DNA of 64,000 nt, taken from NCBI GenBank assembly GCA_018806985.1, contig JADANN010000391.1:703032-767031 (forward strand), written 5' to 3'. How positions within the stretch are numbered: the first letter of the stretch is position 1; every line of letters begins with the position of its first letter. A model generated the notes under the pieces. The model did not search any database and had not been told where the DNA came from. It saw only the letters and a program-made list of their open reading frames with translations. The position numbers and the translations under genes were made by a program. The DNA is from Angiostrongylus vasorum. Its lineage: Eukaryota; Nematoda; Chromadorea; Rhabditida; Metastrongylidae. This document shows, piece after piece, positions 11,685 to 22,345 of the stretch.

Positions 11685-12045
11685 TTCGTTTCGCCTGTTT
11701 CTCAGCTAGTTCTATCGATCTTTTGCCATCAGCAACCACCTGTCAACGGGATTGATCTGGGGAGCTCAAATCGGCAATGAGCATTGAACCCAGTTAGGCT
11801 GAGGCTATAGTTATAACCACAATCTTAACGTTTTTATTTACTGCCTATTCTTTTTTAACGGCAGGGCATGTTGCGAAATATAACTTCTACAATGCTCAGA
11901 TATTTGCAATACTACGGACCGCAGGTGCCCGCATGGTGTGGTGGTGAACGCGTTAGCCCCCGGAAAGGGTAATAGCGCGTTCGTTCCGCACCGCAGACAC
12001 CTGCGGTCCGGAGTTTTGCAAATATCACAGCATCGTAGAAATTAA
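11685..12045 (+). repeat. Fold-back repeat family B, copy 2
   Basis: Contains CAGCTAGTTCTATCG, GCCATCAGCAACCACC, CGGGATTGATCTGGGGAG, GAACCCAGTTAGGCTGAGGC, then the tRNA-like segment on the plus strand (TGGTGTGGTGGTGAACGCG, GGAAAGGGTAATAG, CGCGTTCGTTCC). The flanks CGGACCGCAGGTG and CACCTGCGGTCCGGAG are inverted repeats of each other and form a hairpin around the tRNA-like segment. Confidence 0.7.
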
Positions 12046-13015
12046 TCTTTCTAATGTATAAGGGTTCTGGTACAGTCAGATTACTTTTTTTTCATCCTTT
12101 CAATATTAGAATAATCCAATGTGTCGTACTAAAAGCGGCACGTTTAGCTTCCCAATCCAGTTCTTTTTTCTTTTCAGCAATTTTTCTAAAGTGAATCGCA
12201 ACACGGAATAAAACCATGGCAAGTCAATCAAGTCCAATTATCGAGATGTCTGATCACTGTTATAACAAAATTGTTGGATTTGTTAGTGGTGGTATGAGTC
12301 GCTTGCGATCAGCAGCTTTGAACATCATCTAATGTACAGCTGGGGAAAAATTAAGGACAGACTCAGCCTCACTAACGTGCTGGATGAATTCTGTTTTTCA
12401 CTCTGCATTAGCTTCGTGGGCCATCAGAGGCTATATTCTGCTGTCGAGGCAATCAAGCTCGGTAGGGTGTTTGTGACATGTCCTGCTCTCAAGGTCTCGT
12501 AATGCTTCTCTGGATATCTTTTTGGAAGAACATCGGAATTGAAGAATCTCATTTACCTGGTCCCAGGATAGTTCCCACTACACGTGTTACAGGCAATTCC
12601 ATTCGCAACAGCAGGCGAAACCGGCGAAACGCTAGGCATCGAACAGGGATAACGACCAATCTCGCATCAGCTCAACATGGACACTATAGTTTCCAGTACG
12701 TCACTGCTGGCTAGAAGGAGTACGGAGAGACTGCTAAAATCTTAGCGCTACTATGGGCAGCTTGAATCGGATGGAATGTGGTTTATGCTAGCAACAAACG
12801 CACGTCTGGGAAGCTTTAAAACATCTAAACTTCCAAGCAAGGAATATTAGGAGTGACCTCACAATGCTGTAGAAAAGTAGAAAAAAAACTCCTTATAAAA
12901 TGTCTTTTGCAATATAAAAAAGATCCCCAAGTCCGACTTTCCATTAACCTCGGCATTGATCAAGTAATTCTTCCTATTCTTATTCAGCAAACGCGAGGTG
13001 TTTTTTATTCTTTAT
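12046..13015 (+). other. Unassigned stretch with PLE-end remnants
   Basis: No supported gene. At 12604-12645 there is a decayed hammerhead-like segment (GGCGAAACCGGCGAAACG) followed by CTCGCATCAGCTCAAC, the same downstream text as the intact motif at 46551. At 12935-12975 GACTTTCCATTAACCTCGGC and TTGATCAAGTAATTC match the conserved outer end of other PLE remnants. The open frame 12478-12714 overlaps this remnant. Confidence 0.4.
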
Positions 13016-13019
13016 TCAC

Positions 13020-13345
13020 AAACAAACTGACGTTTCGGCGGATTTCGCCTTCCTCAGGGCCTGGAAAGGTCAAGATGGCCGCAATCTATTAGGTCAAACA
13101 CCTCCATAACCAAACAGAGAAAATGCTGGACCAAAAATTTCAGTCGCATTGAACACAGAGTCTTTGCACACTCATCGCTTTCTAGGAGTCTTCCACTAAA
13201 TATTTCACGTGGAGAACAACCGCACAGAGCTCACATTGAATCGTAATGTACCCATCTCATCAGAATAACAGGCCTATACACTGCCCAATATCACGCGTGA
13301 TAATGAGCATTCCTCTCTGCGGTTCATTTTCGGATTCTTGGAAAA
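13020..13345 (-). repeat. Left inverted arm of PLE mini-element
   Basis: Reverse-complement match to 13808-14135. Shared blocks include CAAACACCTCCATAACCAAA, AGAGTCTTTGCACA, GAGTCTTCCACTAAATATTT, AATATCACGCGTGATAATGA and GCGGTTCATTTTCGGATTCT. The arm overlaps the start of the endonuclease frame. Confidence 0.85.
13027..13060 (-). ncRNA. Minimal hammerhead ribozyme motif H1 (PLE type)
   Basis: On the minus strand: stem I half, core CTGAGGA, stem II GGCG/CGCC closing loop AAATC, core GAAA, then the self-complementary ACGT before C and AG. This is the minimalist hammerhead layout reported for PLE terminal repeats, where stem III (ACGT) is thought to form between two molecules. All core residues are present. 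Cleavage would be expected after the GTC. Activity is inferred, not shown. Confidence 0.72.
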
Positions 13346-13800
13346 ACGATAACTCTAGCGACAATAAGGTCCCGTTTATCCTGCCCTTCATTTCGAATGA
13401 AGTAAGTGCAACTATAAAACGCTGTTTAAGAAGGGCCAGTCTAGAGAATTCGGTAACGATAATTGAAATGCCACCGAGTAATCTAAGACGCCAACTAGTT
13501 CGTAACCGCCTATATGACCGTCTATGTGCAACGCAAAATTGCATAATTTGCCCTAATGGTAGAGACGGCGAATGCATGAGTTCGGATACAGTCTATCTGG
13601 TCTCTTGTAAAGCGTGCGGGGACGATTACATTGATGAAACAGGTTGACCACTGTAAAAAAAACACCTAGTAGGTAAACGTAAACCAAATACCCCACTAGG
13701 CACGCATAGGACGCAGAGATATAACGTAGAAGATTTTGAAGCAGCAGTTACGATCCTCGCGCAGGAATCGAGAACACAAGCGCGCAAAACTCTGGAGGCA
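13246..13800 (+). pseudogene. PLE GIY-YIG endonuclease domain, decayed
   Basis: The open frame 13246-13647 encodes a segment typical of PLE endonucleases: VPFILPFISNEV, then the RNRLYDRL block, a Cys motif (NCIICPNG), and VYLVSCKACGDDYIDETG, which aligns with the usual C-x2-C...YIGETGR. Two defects are visible. The glycine of YIG is aspartate (YID), and the arginine codon after ETG is TGA, a CGA to TGA type change. Downstream, after shifts, PLGTHRTQRYN, DFEAAVTILAQ and ARKTLEAFW continue the family. It is not functional as it stands. Confidence 0.8.
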
Positions 13801-13807
13801 TTCTGGA

Positions 13808-14135
13808 TTAATTCCAAGAATCCGAAAATGAACCGCAGGGGAGTAATGCCTCATTATCACGCGTGATATTGGGCAGTATATAAGCCTGTTATTCTGACGA
13901 GATGGGCACATTACGATTGCAGGTGAACTCTGTGCGGTTGGTCTACAGGTGAAATATTTAGTGGAAGACTCATAGAAAGCGGTGAATGTGCAAAGACTCT
14001 GTGCTCAATGTGAATGAAATTTTTGGTTCAACATTTTCTCTGTTTGGTTATGGAGGTGTTTGAACGTGTAGATTGCAGTCAACTTGACCTTTCCAGGCTC
14101 TGAGGAAGGCGAAATCCGCCGAAAAGTCAGCTTGT
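13808..14135 (+). repeat. Right inverted arm of PLE mini-element
   Basis: Inverted copy of the left arm. It includes ATATCACGCGTGAT-related text running outward, then CTTGACCTTTCCAGGCTCTG leading into the hammerhead motif, and ends GTCAGCTTGTAAGTAAATAA. The left arm ends in the complementary text before a TTTATTCACAAACAAACTGA. Confidence 0.85.
14097..14132 (+). ncRNA. Hammerhead motif H2, one core change
   Basis: Same layout as H1 on the plus strand: stem I GCT/AGC, core CTGAGGA, stem II GGCG/CGCC with loop AAATC, then GAAA. ACGT is changed to AAGT, which breaks the self-complementary stem III tetramer. Predicted inactive or weaker than H1. Confidence 0.68.
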
Positions 14136-14139
14136 AAGT

Positions 14140-15410
14140 AAATAAAAAACAAATTAACACTTCGTATTTACTATGTTTACTAGAAAAATCATTCTTCTAA
14201 AAAATGTAATAATGAGGGTACCGGTGAAGTTTGTCAACTTGAGGTTGGGAATGAGCATCGGTGCTGTGAATTACTAACAACATGTATTCATTAGGTTCCC
14301 TAACTTTCTTGAGATGCAAGCCAATTTTAGGATGGACAGTCTTCGCCCCCTGACGTACTAAAAATCAAGTTATGACAAAAGCGTTGAGACGTTTTGGAAT
14401 CGTGGAGAAATTGTGAAGAGATGATCATACCCTTTACGAAGCTAACGGTGGTAAATTGCAAACGAGAGCTTATGAGAACTTCTGAATAACTTCATAATTG
14501 AGGTATACAGATCCGATTGAAAGGAGTAGTTTAAGAGGCTGCCCGTGTCCAACATTGCAATCAAGACCGTTAAGGTAATTCAGAGTACCAGGAGCTTTCG
14601 AGAATTAGGGGTCTTGCCCAGTAAAGAATGCCCCATCGATCTCGGTGTTGCATCAATGATCAACACAAGTTGTATCACTGCCTCTTTCGCTCAAGATTCA
14701 CTTTTTCACATAAAGGAGAGATGGCCACAAAATTATGTAACAAAATCATATGCCTACCATAAGTTGGTAAAATATAACTGGGCTCTTTAACTGATGTTTG
14801 CAGAGTTATCATTTCTGATTAGTCGCCGAGATATGCCGCCTGCTCATCCGATACTTTCACTGTGGCATTAGTAACATGGAAAATTCAAAAGTCACAAAGG
14901 AAGATGATTCCAAAAAACACTTGAGCTCGAGTGCCAGCGTTGATCTGCACTAGCAGCAGCCAGCCAGCAAGTTACTTCCGAGTTAGCAAAACTCCGCAAG
15001 AGCGAAAAGTTTATAAGAAAAAGTGAACGTCATTATTGGCCTAAGTAGCATTGTTAAGAAAGAGCAAATGCAGGTTTTGTCAAAACTCTTTTGTTTATTT
15101 TACTTTCTTTTAACGAGCCAATTATATAGTCAGAGTGCCTGGTAACCTACCGAAGCAATCACTGTACCTAAAAAAGGCAGGAAGCAGATCATTCATAACT
15201 TATTACTGCATCTTTAACAGCCATGTCCACCTGCCTCATAACCTCAACAAGAGATGTGTGTCATTCCTATAGCTCTGACATAATATCTAAGTTGGAATGA
15301 AATGCCAGTAGTTGTGTGCAACCTATCTACCAAAGTAATACCCAACAGGAAAAAATAGGTAGGACATTGTGCGAGAGAGACCCAAGAACTAACAATTTAA
15401 GAGCGAAAGG
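14140..15410. other. Unassigned AT-rich stretch
   Basis: I see no gene or family repeat here. The frame at 14545-14790 has no recognisable domain, splice context or repeat match. Confidence 0.35.
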
Positions 15411-15414
15411 AGTT

Positions 15415-15640
15415 AATTAAGATGGACCATGCACTTATGGCTACGAAACTTATCTATGCCGTGCAAAGATACACGATGCCCATGAACTCAATCTCATCAA
15501 CTTGAAAACGGCATTTGATACAACGGAGAAGTGGGCGGTGGTTGCTCTGGACAACCAGGGCTGCCGTGTTCCTTATAAAACAGCTCTTGCAAACTATATC
15601 GTTCAGCTCAAAGTCAAGAGTTGGCCATTTCATAACAAGT
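15415..15640 (+). pseudogene. RTE-type reverse transcriptase fragment
   Basis: Plus-strand remnant of RT motif A and its surroundings. MDHALMATKLIYAVQRY matches the MDHIHT...IEV block of the RTE at 35.5 kb. After a one-base shift, LINLKTAFDTTEKWAVV and ALDNQGC match its FIDLQKAFD...ALDSQG. Frame shifts and the missing flanks make it a short dead fragment next to a SINE insertion at 15644. Confidence 0.7.
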
Positions 15641-15643
15641 CAT

Positions 15644-15901
15644 TAAAGGATAAAAAGGATTAAGCCTTCAGCGTAGACCAACCTCTGAGGGATGTGCCAT
15701 GCATTCGACTTCATTAACCATCGTTAAAGGTGATCGAATTCATATCTGGCCTATAAAATGACTCACAGTGGAGTACCGATGTATCGAGCCAGTGCTGCTA
15801 TCCTCCGAGACAAGTCTAGTAGGAAGGCTTGATGGGCCTTGAGAGAGGGATCGATTCCGTGAGTATTGCAAGGCGTCTCTAAAAATTCGCTACATCGCCC
15901 C
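15644..15901 (-). mobile_element. SINE family A, copy 6
   Basis: The tail AAAGGATAAAAAGGATTAAG, ATGCATTCGACTTCATTAAC, GTATCGAGCCAGTGCTGCTA and a head with GGGATCGATTCC and CGCTACATCGCCCC. About 25 bases around the GGTACCAATTTGCCGACC block are deleted. Confidence 0.75.
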
Positions 15902-17150
15902 AAGCAAGCTGTTCCCGATATAGGAATGAATTTGACAAGGCAGTACAACTTCGACAAAATCAGGTACCGTCACTGTCGAGAACGTCGTGCGAGAAATGGA
16001 ATGAAGCAGACTATGAGTAGAGAGCGATAACCGGCAACTATTTCGTTTTCTATTTCTACTACTACTACTATGTTCTCTACCATCTTCGCTTTATCATCAT
16101 TTCTAAGATTTCTACATTACTCTTTAGCTCTGCGAATGTTAAACGAATGCTGGTCGATTGAAACAGAGTAGAAGGAGCGGAATGGAATTCCAGCGAAAGA
16201 AATACGACTTTGGTTGAGTTTGTAAAGAAAACGGCTCTCTTAAGAAACGAGCTCTTTGCAGTGCTTCATTCATGTTCCATAAAAAAATATGTTCTAATCC
16301 TTCAAACCTGGTTTTCAGTTTTCAAAATGACAGAGTAGTTAACATCAGCGCAGACTAGAAGGATTTGAGCGGCTAGAAGAACTCTCTAGAGCATTGAGGA
16401 CGTAGAGTAGATAAGAAGTCAACGAGCGCACCCACTTTTTCGATTCTGGCTTGTTTTTTAATCTCTACGTAAAAATCCTGAACACTGCTTGAAAAGCATG
16501 TGGATAAGAAATAAGACGCAGTTTAACCACTGCTGGAAGACAATAGTCTCTAGCGAAAGGCCTTGTTGAATACCAAGTGTCCGAAGAGATGATCACTGAA
16601 TTAGATAGGAAATGTAGTGCTCACCGAGTTTCCACAATGGTCAAAAGCTAGTGTGCCACTCTTCCACGCAGTAGAAACAAATAGGGAGACTATCTAGCTC
16701 TTTTTTTGGAGACATTCGACAATTAACAGGGGGGATAAGTCATACAGGTGAATTCGACATGGTTCGTTTACCGAATGCTTTTAGTAGCTAGGGGGTGTTT
16801 CTAAGTGTCGATGTATTACGTAATACAACTTGGAGTTCTTCCCCTTAGCAGAACTGTCAAACCTAAGAAAGTGATTGACATTTTTGTCTCGGAATCCAGG
16901 TAAGAATAAAATATTCAATGACAACGTCTAGTGAGCTATTCTCGAACGACCATTAGCAAAAAGGAGTGACAAGAAGGTCTTCCATGAAAAGTTTCTTGCT
17001 TTCCGTGTCCCACAAACGATGCAAAAGTTCAGGACTGTTCTCATGCACGACGATAAAGAACACAGTATAGGTGAGGCCGTTCAAAGTACTAAACGATAAA
17101 AACACTATGATCGATACAAGTGATATATTTCGAACAGTGCTTAAATAAAA
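15902..17150. other. Unassigned, short CTA run
   Basis: No supported gene or family repeat. A short (CTA)n run lies at about 16053-16070. The minus frames at 16953-17655 overlap the SINE and have no domain. Confidence 0.35.
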
Positions 17151-17436
17151 ACGATAAAGCTCTCGGAGTTGATCAATCCCCTGAGAGATGCGCCATGCAA
17201 TCGACTTCATTAAGCATTGTCTGGAGGTGATTGAGTGCATATGTGGACTTTACAATGTCTTCCGGTGGCCTAGCGATGCATCGAACCAGTGCTGCTAACC
17301 TCCCAGTCTGGTACCAGGCAAGTCTGGTACCAATTTGCCGACCCCGGATGGATGGAAGGCTTAGGAAGCCATGGGCACGGAACCGATTCCACTTGTGTGT
17401 TGCAGGGCGCCTCCGACCACTGTGCCATAGGCGCCC
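17151..17436 (-). mobile_element. SINE family A, copy 7 with internal duplication
   Basis: Well preserved from the tail (ACGATAAAGCTCTCGG) to the head (GGGCGCCTATGGCACAGTGG on the minus strand). The segment GTCTGGTACCA occurs twice in succession (about 17308-17335), a short internal tandem duplication not seen in other copies. Confidence 0.8.
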
Positions 17437-17659
17437 TTGAACGGTGGTTATTTTCCGAAATTTTTTGTTCCAAAAGTATGAAGGTGTATTACGGCATCTT
17501 CTCACGAATGTATTTTTGTTGGAAATAAAGTGCATTGATGTGCATTTCGCCTCATACACCATATTTAGTAATCTTCTAGCCAATTCCCTCAATAGGTCAA
17601 AAGATTGACTTTCTATAAACTTTGCCATAATAAATCGATTTTTTTGTCTATTCATCTAT

Positions 17660-17685
17660 TTATACATATATATATATATATATTC
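17660..17685. repeat. (TA)n microsatellite
   Basis: Short run of TA dinucleotides after TATTTATACA, ending before TTCTTACGAA. Confidence 0.8.
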
Positions 17686-17740
17686 TTACGAACTGCCCTT
17701 GTATAAGATGCCGCTGTAATTGTTGTTGTTGTGGTTTAAT

Positions 17741-17776
17741 GGCTGACGTTTTGGCGATTTCGCCTACTTCAGAGCC
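17741..17776 (-). ncRNA. Hammerhead motif H3, decayed
   Basis: Minus strand: stem I GGCT/AGCC, CTGAAGT (last core A changed to T), stem II GGCG/CGCC with short loop, then CAAAACGTC (core G changed to A). ACGT is kept. Two core changes predict loss of activity. The flanking text to about 18000 resembles the outer part of PLE arms only weakly. Confidence 0.5.
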
Positions 17777-18046
17777 TGGACGTATGTTACGCAACGATGG
17801 CCTTAGGATGAAGTTAAATATGTACAGTACTTTTGAAGGCCTACCACATAAATGAAAGCGATTCTGCTTAAATTTTTCAAACTACTTACCAGGTTGTTGC
17901 ATGTGGGAGATTCCGTGTGTTGTTCACGTGGGATGACGAGTGAGACCCACCAAAATCAACAAATCAGTTTGAAAAAGTGAGCCAGGTCACGTGTGATATA
18001 AACGTTCGTCATTGCAATTCAGTTTTGGACTTTTGAAATTCACCAG

Positions 18047-18205
18047 GACCGAATTCTATTGACCTCGGCATTGATTGATATTTCACTGTTTTTCTTCAAT
18101 AAGCAGACACGAGAGTCTTGCGCGTTGATGTTTTTGGCTTTTGCGCTAATATGCGGGCAGCTACTTCAAAATCGTCACCATTGTGTTTCCGTGCCCCATG
18201 TGCAA
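18047..18205 (-). pseudogene. PLE end plus endonuclease fragment
   Basis: The left part (ATTGACCTCGGCATTGATTG, then GAGCAGAC-like text) matches the conserved outer end of PLE remnants. Immediately right, minus-strand translation gives GDDFEVAARILAQ and a ..TRKTL block, which matches DFEAAVTILAQ...ARKTLEAFW of the 13.2-kb copy. Its body is deleted and a SINE lies directly against it at 18213. Confidence 0.6.
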
Positions 18206-18212
18206 CATGCGA

Positions 18213-18480
18213 GGGCGCGTTCGGCGCAGTGGTTGGAGGCGCCACTGCGACACACACGTGGACTCGATCCCCGCGCCCATGGCTCACCAAGCCCTTCATC
18301 CCTCCAGGGTCGGCAAATTGGTACCAAACTTGTCTGGGAGAATTAGCAGCACTGGCTCGAAACATCGGTAGGCCACCGCGAGTCATTGTAAAGGCCAAAT
18401 ATGCATTCAATCGCCTCCAACTACACTTAATGAAGTCGAATGCATGGCGCATCCCTCAGGGATTGATCAATGCCGAGAGG
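18213..18480 (+). mobile_element. SINE family A, copy 8
   Basis: Complete plus-strand copy. Head GGGCGCGTTCGGCGCAGTGG (A-box TCGGCGCAGTGGTTGG), B-box-like GGACTCGATCC, CAAATTGGTACCAAACTTGT, CCACCGCGAGTCATTGTAAA, TGAAGTCGAATGCATGGCGC and GGGATTGATCAATGCCGAGA. The usual ATCCTTTT tail is absent. Confidence 0.85.
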
Positions 18481-18612
18481 TTCTTCATCACTTATGTGCA
18501 ACATGGCGAATTTTAGCCTTCCTGTCTAGATGTTCTTTCATTTCAAAGCGATCTTCCCGTCTCCTCAACGTATTCCTCATCGCATGCCTTACACGAGATC
18601 AAGCATATACTA

Positions 18613-18613
<1 letters not shown>

Positions 18614-18668
<55 letters not shown>
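18614..18668. repeat. (AT)n microsatellite
   Basis: About 27 uninterrupted AT units. The open frame reading IYIYIY through it is meaningless. Confidence 0.95.
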
Positions 18669-18671
<3 letters not shown>

Positions 18672-19598
18672 ACCTGAGATCACGCAATCCCAGTCTTTAT
18701 TGTTAGCATAGATCACACAATTTTCTGGGCTTCACGAATTATCACAGAGGTGGTTACGGACTTCTCGCTAACTGACTACCGCTTCTCAAAGCACCTGTGC
18801 GGCAAATGCTTGAGAAGAGGTGCCGAGGCAGAAATTGCCTTTGATGCCTTCAATTCCTTCAGAAGTCCAGAAAGTATAAACGAACGTTTTTTCTCGTTGT
18901 AGAAAAAAACAGTAGATTTCAGCGTTTTTCACATCGATTAATCAAGGTTATGCAAAACGGCAATATGCCACTTTAAAAATAAATGCAGGTAAAGCAGTCA
19001 TTATTTCCCGAAAGACAAAATATATGTTCATATGGAATGCGAGAAACTCGGCCAGATTCTGGACTCCGGCTTAATGGGAATCTTAGTGGTTTTCCTCCAA
19101 TGCGGATTTCATTTCGTGGAAAGAAAAAAACGTACTGTTGGTAAATTTACGGTCTGTACAACAATAGTGGACAGCTGAAAACAAAAGTAATTAGCTGTGT
19201 AATAATAATTCATGCACAGCTAAGCCTTGAAATGAGAATTTATCTAGCAGCCGAGCTTAATGACAATCGTCTTTTCAGAGATATTGTATGAGTCGTTGAA
19301 TTCCATGCATCTACGATACTACCTACTTTGGTTATTCTGAATCTGTAATTCACACTAAGCCGTCAACACTTATTATTATGCAATACATATCTTTGTTTTT
19401 TAAGATCTTAGCCAACTAAAGCTTCCCTTTGATAACTGGGAAGGGGAACCAGAATGGCAGAGAAGGACAATCTCACACATGCTGAGCAGTGGTCCGCCAT
19501 TCTTTGCGTTGTGAGCGTCATTCATTGAGCATACTCCATACGCACGAAACATAAGATCAGAATAAAAGACATAATACTAACGAATAGTGTTGACTTTT
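18669..19598. other. Unassigned stretch
   Basis: No long open frame, no family repeat and no splice-flanked exon that I can defend. Confidence 0.35.
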
Positions 19599-19599
19599 C

Positions 19600-19940
19600 T
19601 ATTTTCTGCCTTCTACAAGTTTTCACGGCAGAGTATTATTAATGAAACAACCACAATGATGATGAGATATTTGCAAAACTCCGGCCTGCTCTCAACTATA
19701 GCCTCAGCTTAACTAGGTTCAATGCCCTTTTGGGCTCCCCAGATCAATCCCGTTGACGGATGATTGCTGATGGCAGTGATCGATAGAACTAGCTGAGAGA
19801 CAGGCGAAACGAAAGACCCGCATGTTGTGGTGGTGAACGCGTTATCTCCCGGTAAGGCTAAAATCGCGTTCGTTCCCCACCGCAGGCACCAGCGGGCCGG
19901 AGTTTTGCAAATATCTCAGTGTCACTTTAGTTGTTTCACT
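19600..19940 (+). repeat. Fold-back repeat family B, copy 3
   Basis: Runs from CTATTTTCTGCCTTCTACAA through ACAACCACAATGATGATGAG, GCCTCAGCTTAACTAGGTTC, CAGATCAATCCCGTTGACGG, the tRNA-like segment (TGTTGTGGTGGTGAACGCGT, CGCGTTCGTTCC) and CAAATATCTCAGTGTCACTT. The ends GATGAGATATTTGCAAAACTCCGG and its complement at about 19900 form the outer stem. Confidence 0.75.
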
Positions 19941-20544
19941 AATGAATAAGATACAAGCGATGTCTTGCTAAAACCGTTCAGCGTAAGCGTGAGAAGCTGT
20001 GTTGTAGGTGTGAAGCCCAAATTTTTGTCTTGATTTGTTTAAACAAATCTTTGTTGTCGCAAAATTATCTGTTTAAATCTCACTTTTTCCGACTATTCTG
20101 GAAGTTTATAGCTACAACACTAAAACAGATCACTTAACGGTGCATTACACTGATAAGCATGTGAAACCGCTGGGACAGCTCGGCTATTAGTAATCAAGTG
20201 AGCTACCGAGTCAGTACATCGAAACTCACTTTGAGTGGTTTACTCTTACTCTTGCTATCTTACTTATTCAGATATGGATTACTTCCTTAGTAAGCTAACA
20301 TGAGGTTGCTAATAAGTTTGGTTCTATCTACTTTCATTAAACTTATCAGTGAGAGAATATATGTTGACTAGTCTTGCCGAGGTTTCTTTAGAAAAGTTGG
20401 TTTTAAAATATTCTTACTCAGACAATTGAACGGCATGCCTTCACGGATTGCCACTTCACTTAGTTTTCGTTTTTTCGTTGCTTGTGACTGGTCATATCAG
20501 AACATGGATGATGTCCATCTGCAGCTAAGAGCTTATATAGAGCA

Positions 20545-20840
20545 TCAGCACATATGATCTTCTCTGTGGTCCTCTCTGGCGCGTTCTCGATTCACCAGCT
20601 CAAACATTGTTCTTATTCCAACAATATTGACAAAAATGGCGTGTTTTTTGGTAATCTTTCTGTTACGAAGCTTCCTTTGTCGAGGAAAACGACCCCATCC
20701 TGCAACATAGTATAGGTGGCAAAACAACCCTCTTTGTTTCGATATAAGCACTCGAGCATTGAGCTTCGGGGAAGATTTGTCAGGTATGAAGGACACCGTC
20801 CCCCCTTCTAGTTTCTCTACTTTACCATAAGACGTTGTAG
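20545..20840 (-). other. Non-repetitive minus-strand open frame, unknown
   Basis: The open frame 20545-21123 runs across a SINE and then about 90 residues of non-repetitive sequence, including GLFCHLYYVAGWGRFPRQ and a charged Arg/Glu-rich end. I do not recognise it. Part of the frame is certainly SINE, so its length is inflated. Confidence 0.2.
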
Positions 20841-21127
20841 ATAAAGGATAAAAGGATAAAGCTATCGGCGTTGATGAATCCCCTGAGAGATACGCCATGC
20901 AATCGACTCCATTAAGTATCGTATGGAGGTGATTGAACGCGTATCTGGCCTTTACAATGACTCCCGGTGGCCTAGCGATGCATCGAACCAGTGCTGCTAT
21001 CCTCCTAGACAAGTCTTGTACCAACGTGCCGACCCCGAAGGGATGGAAGGCTTGGTGGGCCATTGGTACGGGATCGATTCCACGTACGTGTTGCAGGGCG
21101 CCTCCGACCACTGCGCCACACACGGCA
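20841..21127 (-). mobile_element. SINE family A, copy 9
   Basis: Full-length. Tail ATAAAGGATAAAAGGATAAA, GCGTTGATGAATCCCCTGAG, CTAGCGATGCATCGAACC, and head CTGCGCCACACACGGC. It shares the variants TGCAATCGACT and GATGCATCGAACC with copy 7 at 17151, so the two may belong to one subfamily. Confidence 0.82.
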
Positions 21128-21989
21128 CATTGTAGATATAAGAATTTATTTGCTTGTAAAATTCTTACACAAGACTGAAGCGGTTTTCGATAGAGGCATT
21201 ACATAGACAGCACCGGCATTGTACTTTTAATATGCTCGAACGCTTTGAAATGTCGAGGTGATTAAGTTTCTCTCCAAATGGAAAACAATTGGAAATTGGA
21301 GTAAAACGCGTAAAAAAATGGCACTCAGGAAGAGTATTTGAAAAGATTGCAGAATCTTATCATTGATAATTGCTGAAGTAACTTAGGTGAATAAAATCTC
21401 TGAAAGAATATCTTCATAGTCTAAATACTGGAGGGGGTTAGAAAGTGGCGCAGTGGAAGATTGTTTAAACAAAACAAGTAAACAATCTCAGAGAACGTCA
21501 TGATAATGGGACATTCACCGCTATTTGAATCTGGGCCGGATCCTCCAACTTTCCCGGCTTTTTTAACAAAAAATCTCTTTGTGTCAGCAAATAGGCCAAC
21601 AAATTGTTGAAAAGGGCGAAAGTGCTTTATCCCCTAGTCATTTGTTCACATGCTTGGTCTGTGACAGAGTCGAATCCTGTGGAAATCAGTAAAATATTTT
21701 CCTCACTGACTGGGCAAGTCCCTCTTCCGAACTATTTCATACGCTTGCAATGAGCAGTGCACAGCTGTTATAGATCGTGAAAAGGTTTTCAGTCATTTCA
21801 CTGTATTCTTTTTAGCATGTCTTCTTCTGCTTTACTTCCAGTGTAACAACTGTAAAGCATTTTGCACTAGAATGACGTTAGAATTGTCGCGGTCTATGTT
21901 GAAAGCCGACTTTCATTAAACCTTGGTAACAACAATCAATAATTTTCTACATGATTGAGCTAACATCAGGTTCCTATAATCTTCCATAC

Positions 21990-22025
21990 GGCTAATGTTT
22001 CGGCGCGGTCGCCTTCCTCAAAACC
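21990..22025 (-). ncRNA. Hammerhead motif H4, decayed
   Basis: Minus strand: TTGAGGA (core C to T), stem II GGCG/CGCC with loop ACCG, GAAAC intact, then ATT instead of GTC. Stem I GGTT/AGCC is partly kept. Confidence 0.45.
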
Positions 22026-22311
22026 TCCTTGATCTGATCGCGGAGTAAATTATTGATTACTATTGCCAAGGTCTATTGAAAATCGCTTTCCAGGATAATG
22101 TTTGCTACGATAAGTGCCAGCAAATGTGCTGACTGGCCCTAGGACTCACTGCCCGGCCAATGCAGTTCATACTGGATACGAGAATCGATCGACACCTGTC
22201 ATGTATAAAAGAGCACCGCTGATTGAAGCTAACCATTCGAGTGGTAATCCTACTGGATTCGACTCGATGCGACAGCGATGGGCTACGTGCTATCCACTCG
22301 TATTACAGCGG

Positions 22312-22345
22312 ATCTGAAGAAGGCAAAGGCGGCGAAACGCTAGCC
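22312..22345 (+). ncRNA. Hammerhead motif H5, partly decayed
   Basis: Plus strand: CTGAAGA core intact, stem II region AGGCAAAGGCGGC no longer pairs well, GAAACG intact, then CTAGCC. The cleavage-site GTC is lost. Confidence 0.45.

Larger units (their letters stand above)
13020..14135. mobile_element. Palindromic Penelope-like (PLE) mini-element
   Basis: About 1.1 kb bounded by 325-base inverted repeats (13020-13345 and 13808-14135), mostly identical by eye. A decayed GIY-YIG endonuclease reading frame lies on the plus strand. Each arm carries a minimal hammerhead-ribozyme-like motif close to its outer end. No reverse transcriptase is present, so this is a non-autonomous or heavily deleted derivative. 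PLEs are retroelements with telomerase-like RT, GIY-YIG endonuclease and terminal repeats that may be inverted. The symmetrical arrangement around an endonuclease-only core is the notable point. Confidence 0.75.

Noticed and set aside
13260..13577. Minus-strand 105-codon frame opposite the PLE endonuclease
   Set aside because: It is the complement of a recognised domain, so a shadow frame.
17173..17655. 160-codon minus frame
   Set aside because: Most of it is SINE family A copy 7; similar frames occur in other SINE copies.
18444..18677. Open frame reading through the (AT)n tract
   Set aside because: The Ile/Tyr repeat is a direct product of the microsatellite, and the rest is SINE sequence.
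20545..21123. 192-codon minus frame as a single gene
   Set aside because: Its N-terminal half is SINE copy 9. Only the last 90 residues are unique, and these are reported with low confidence.
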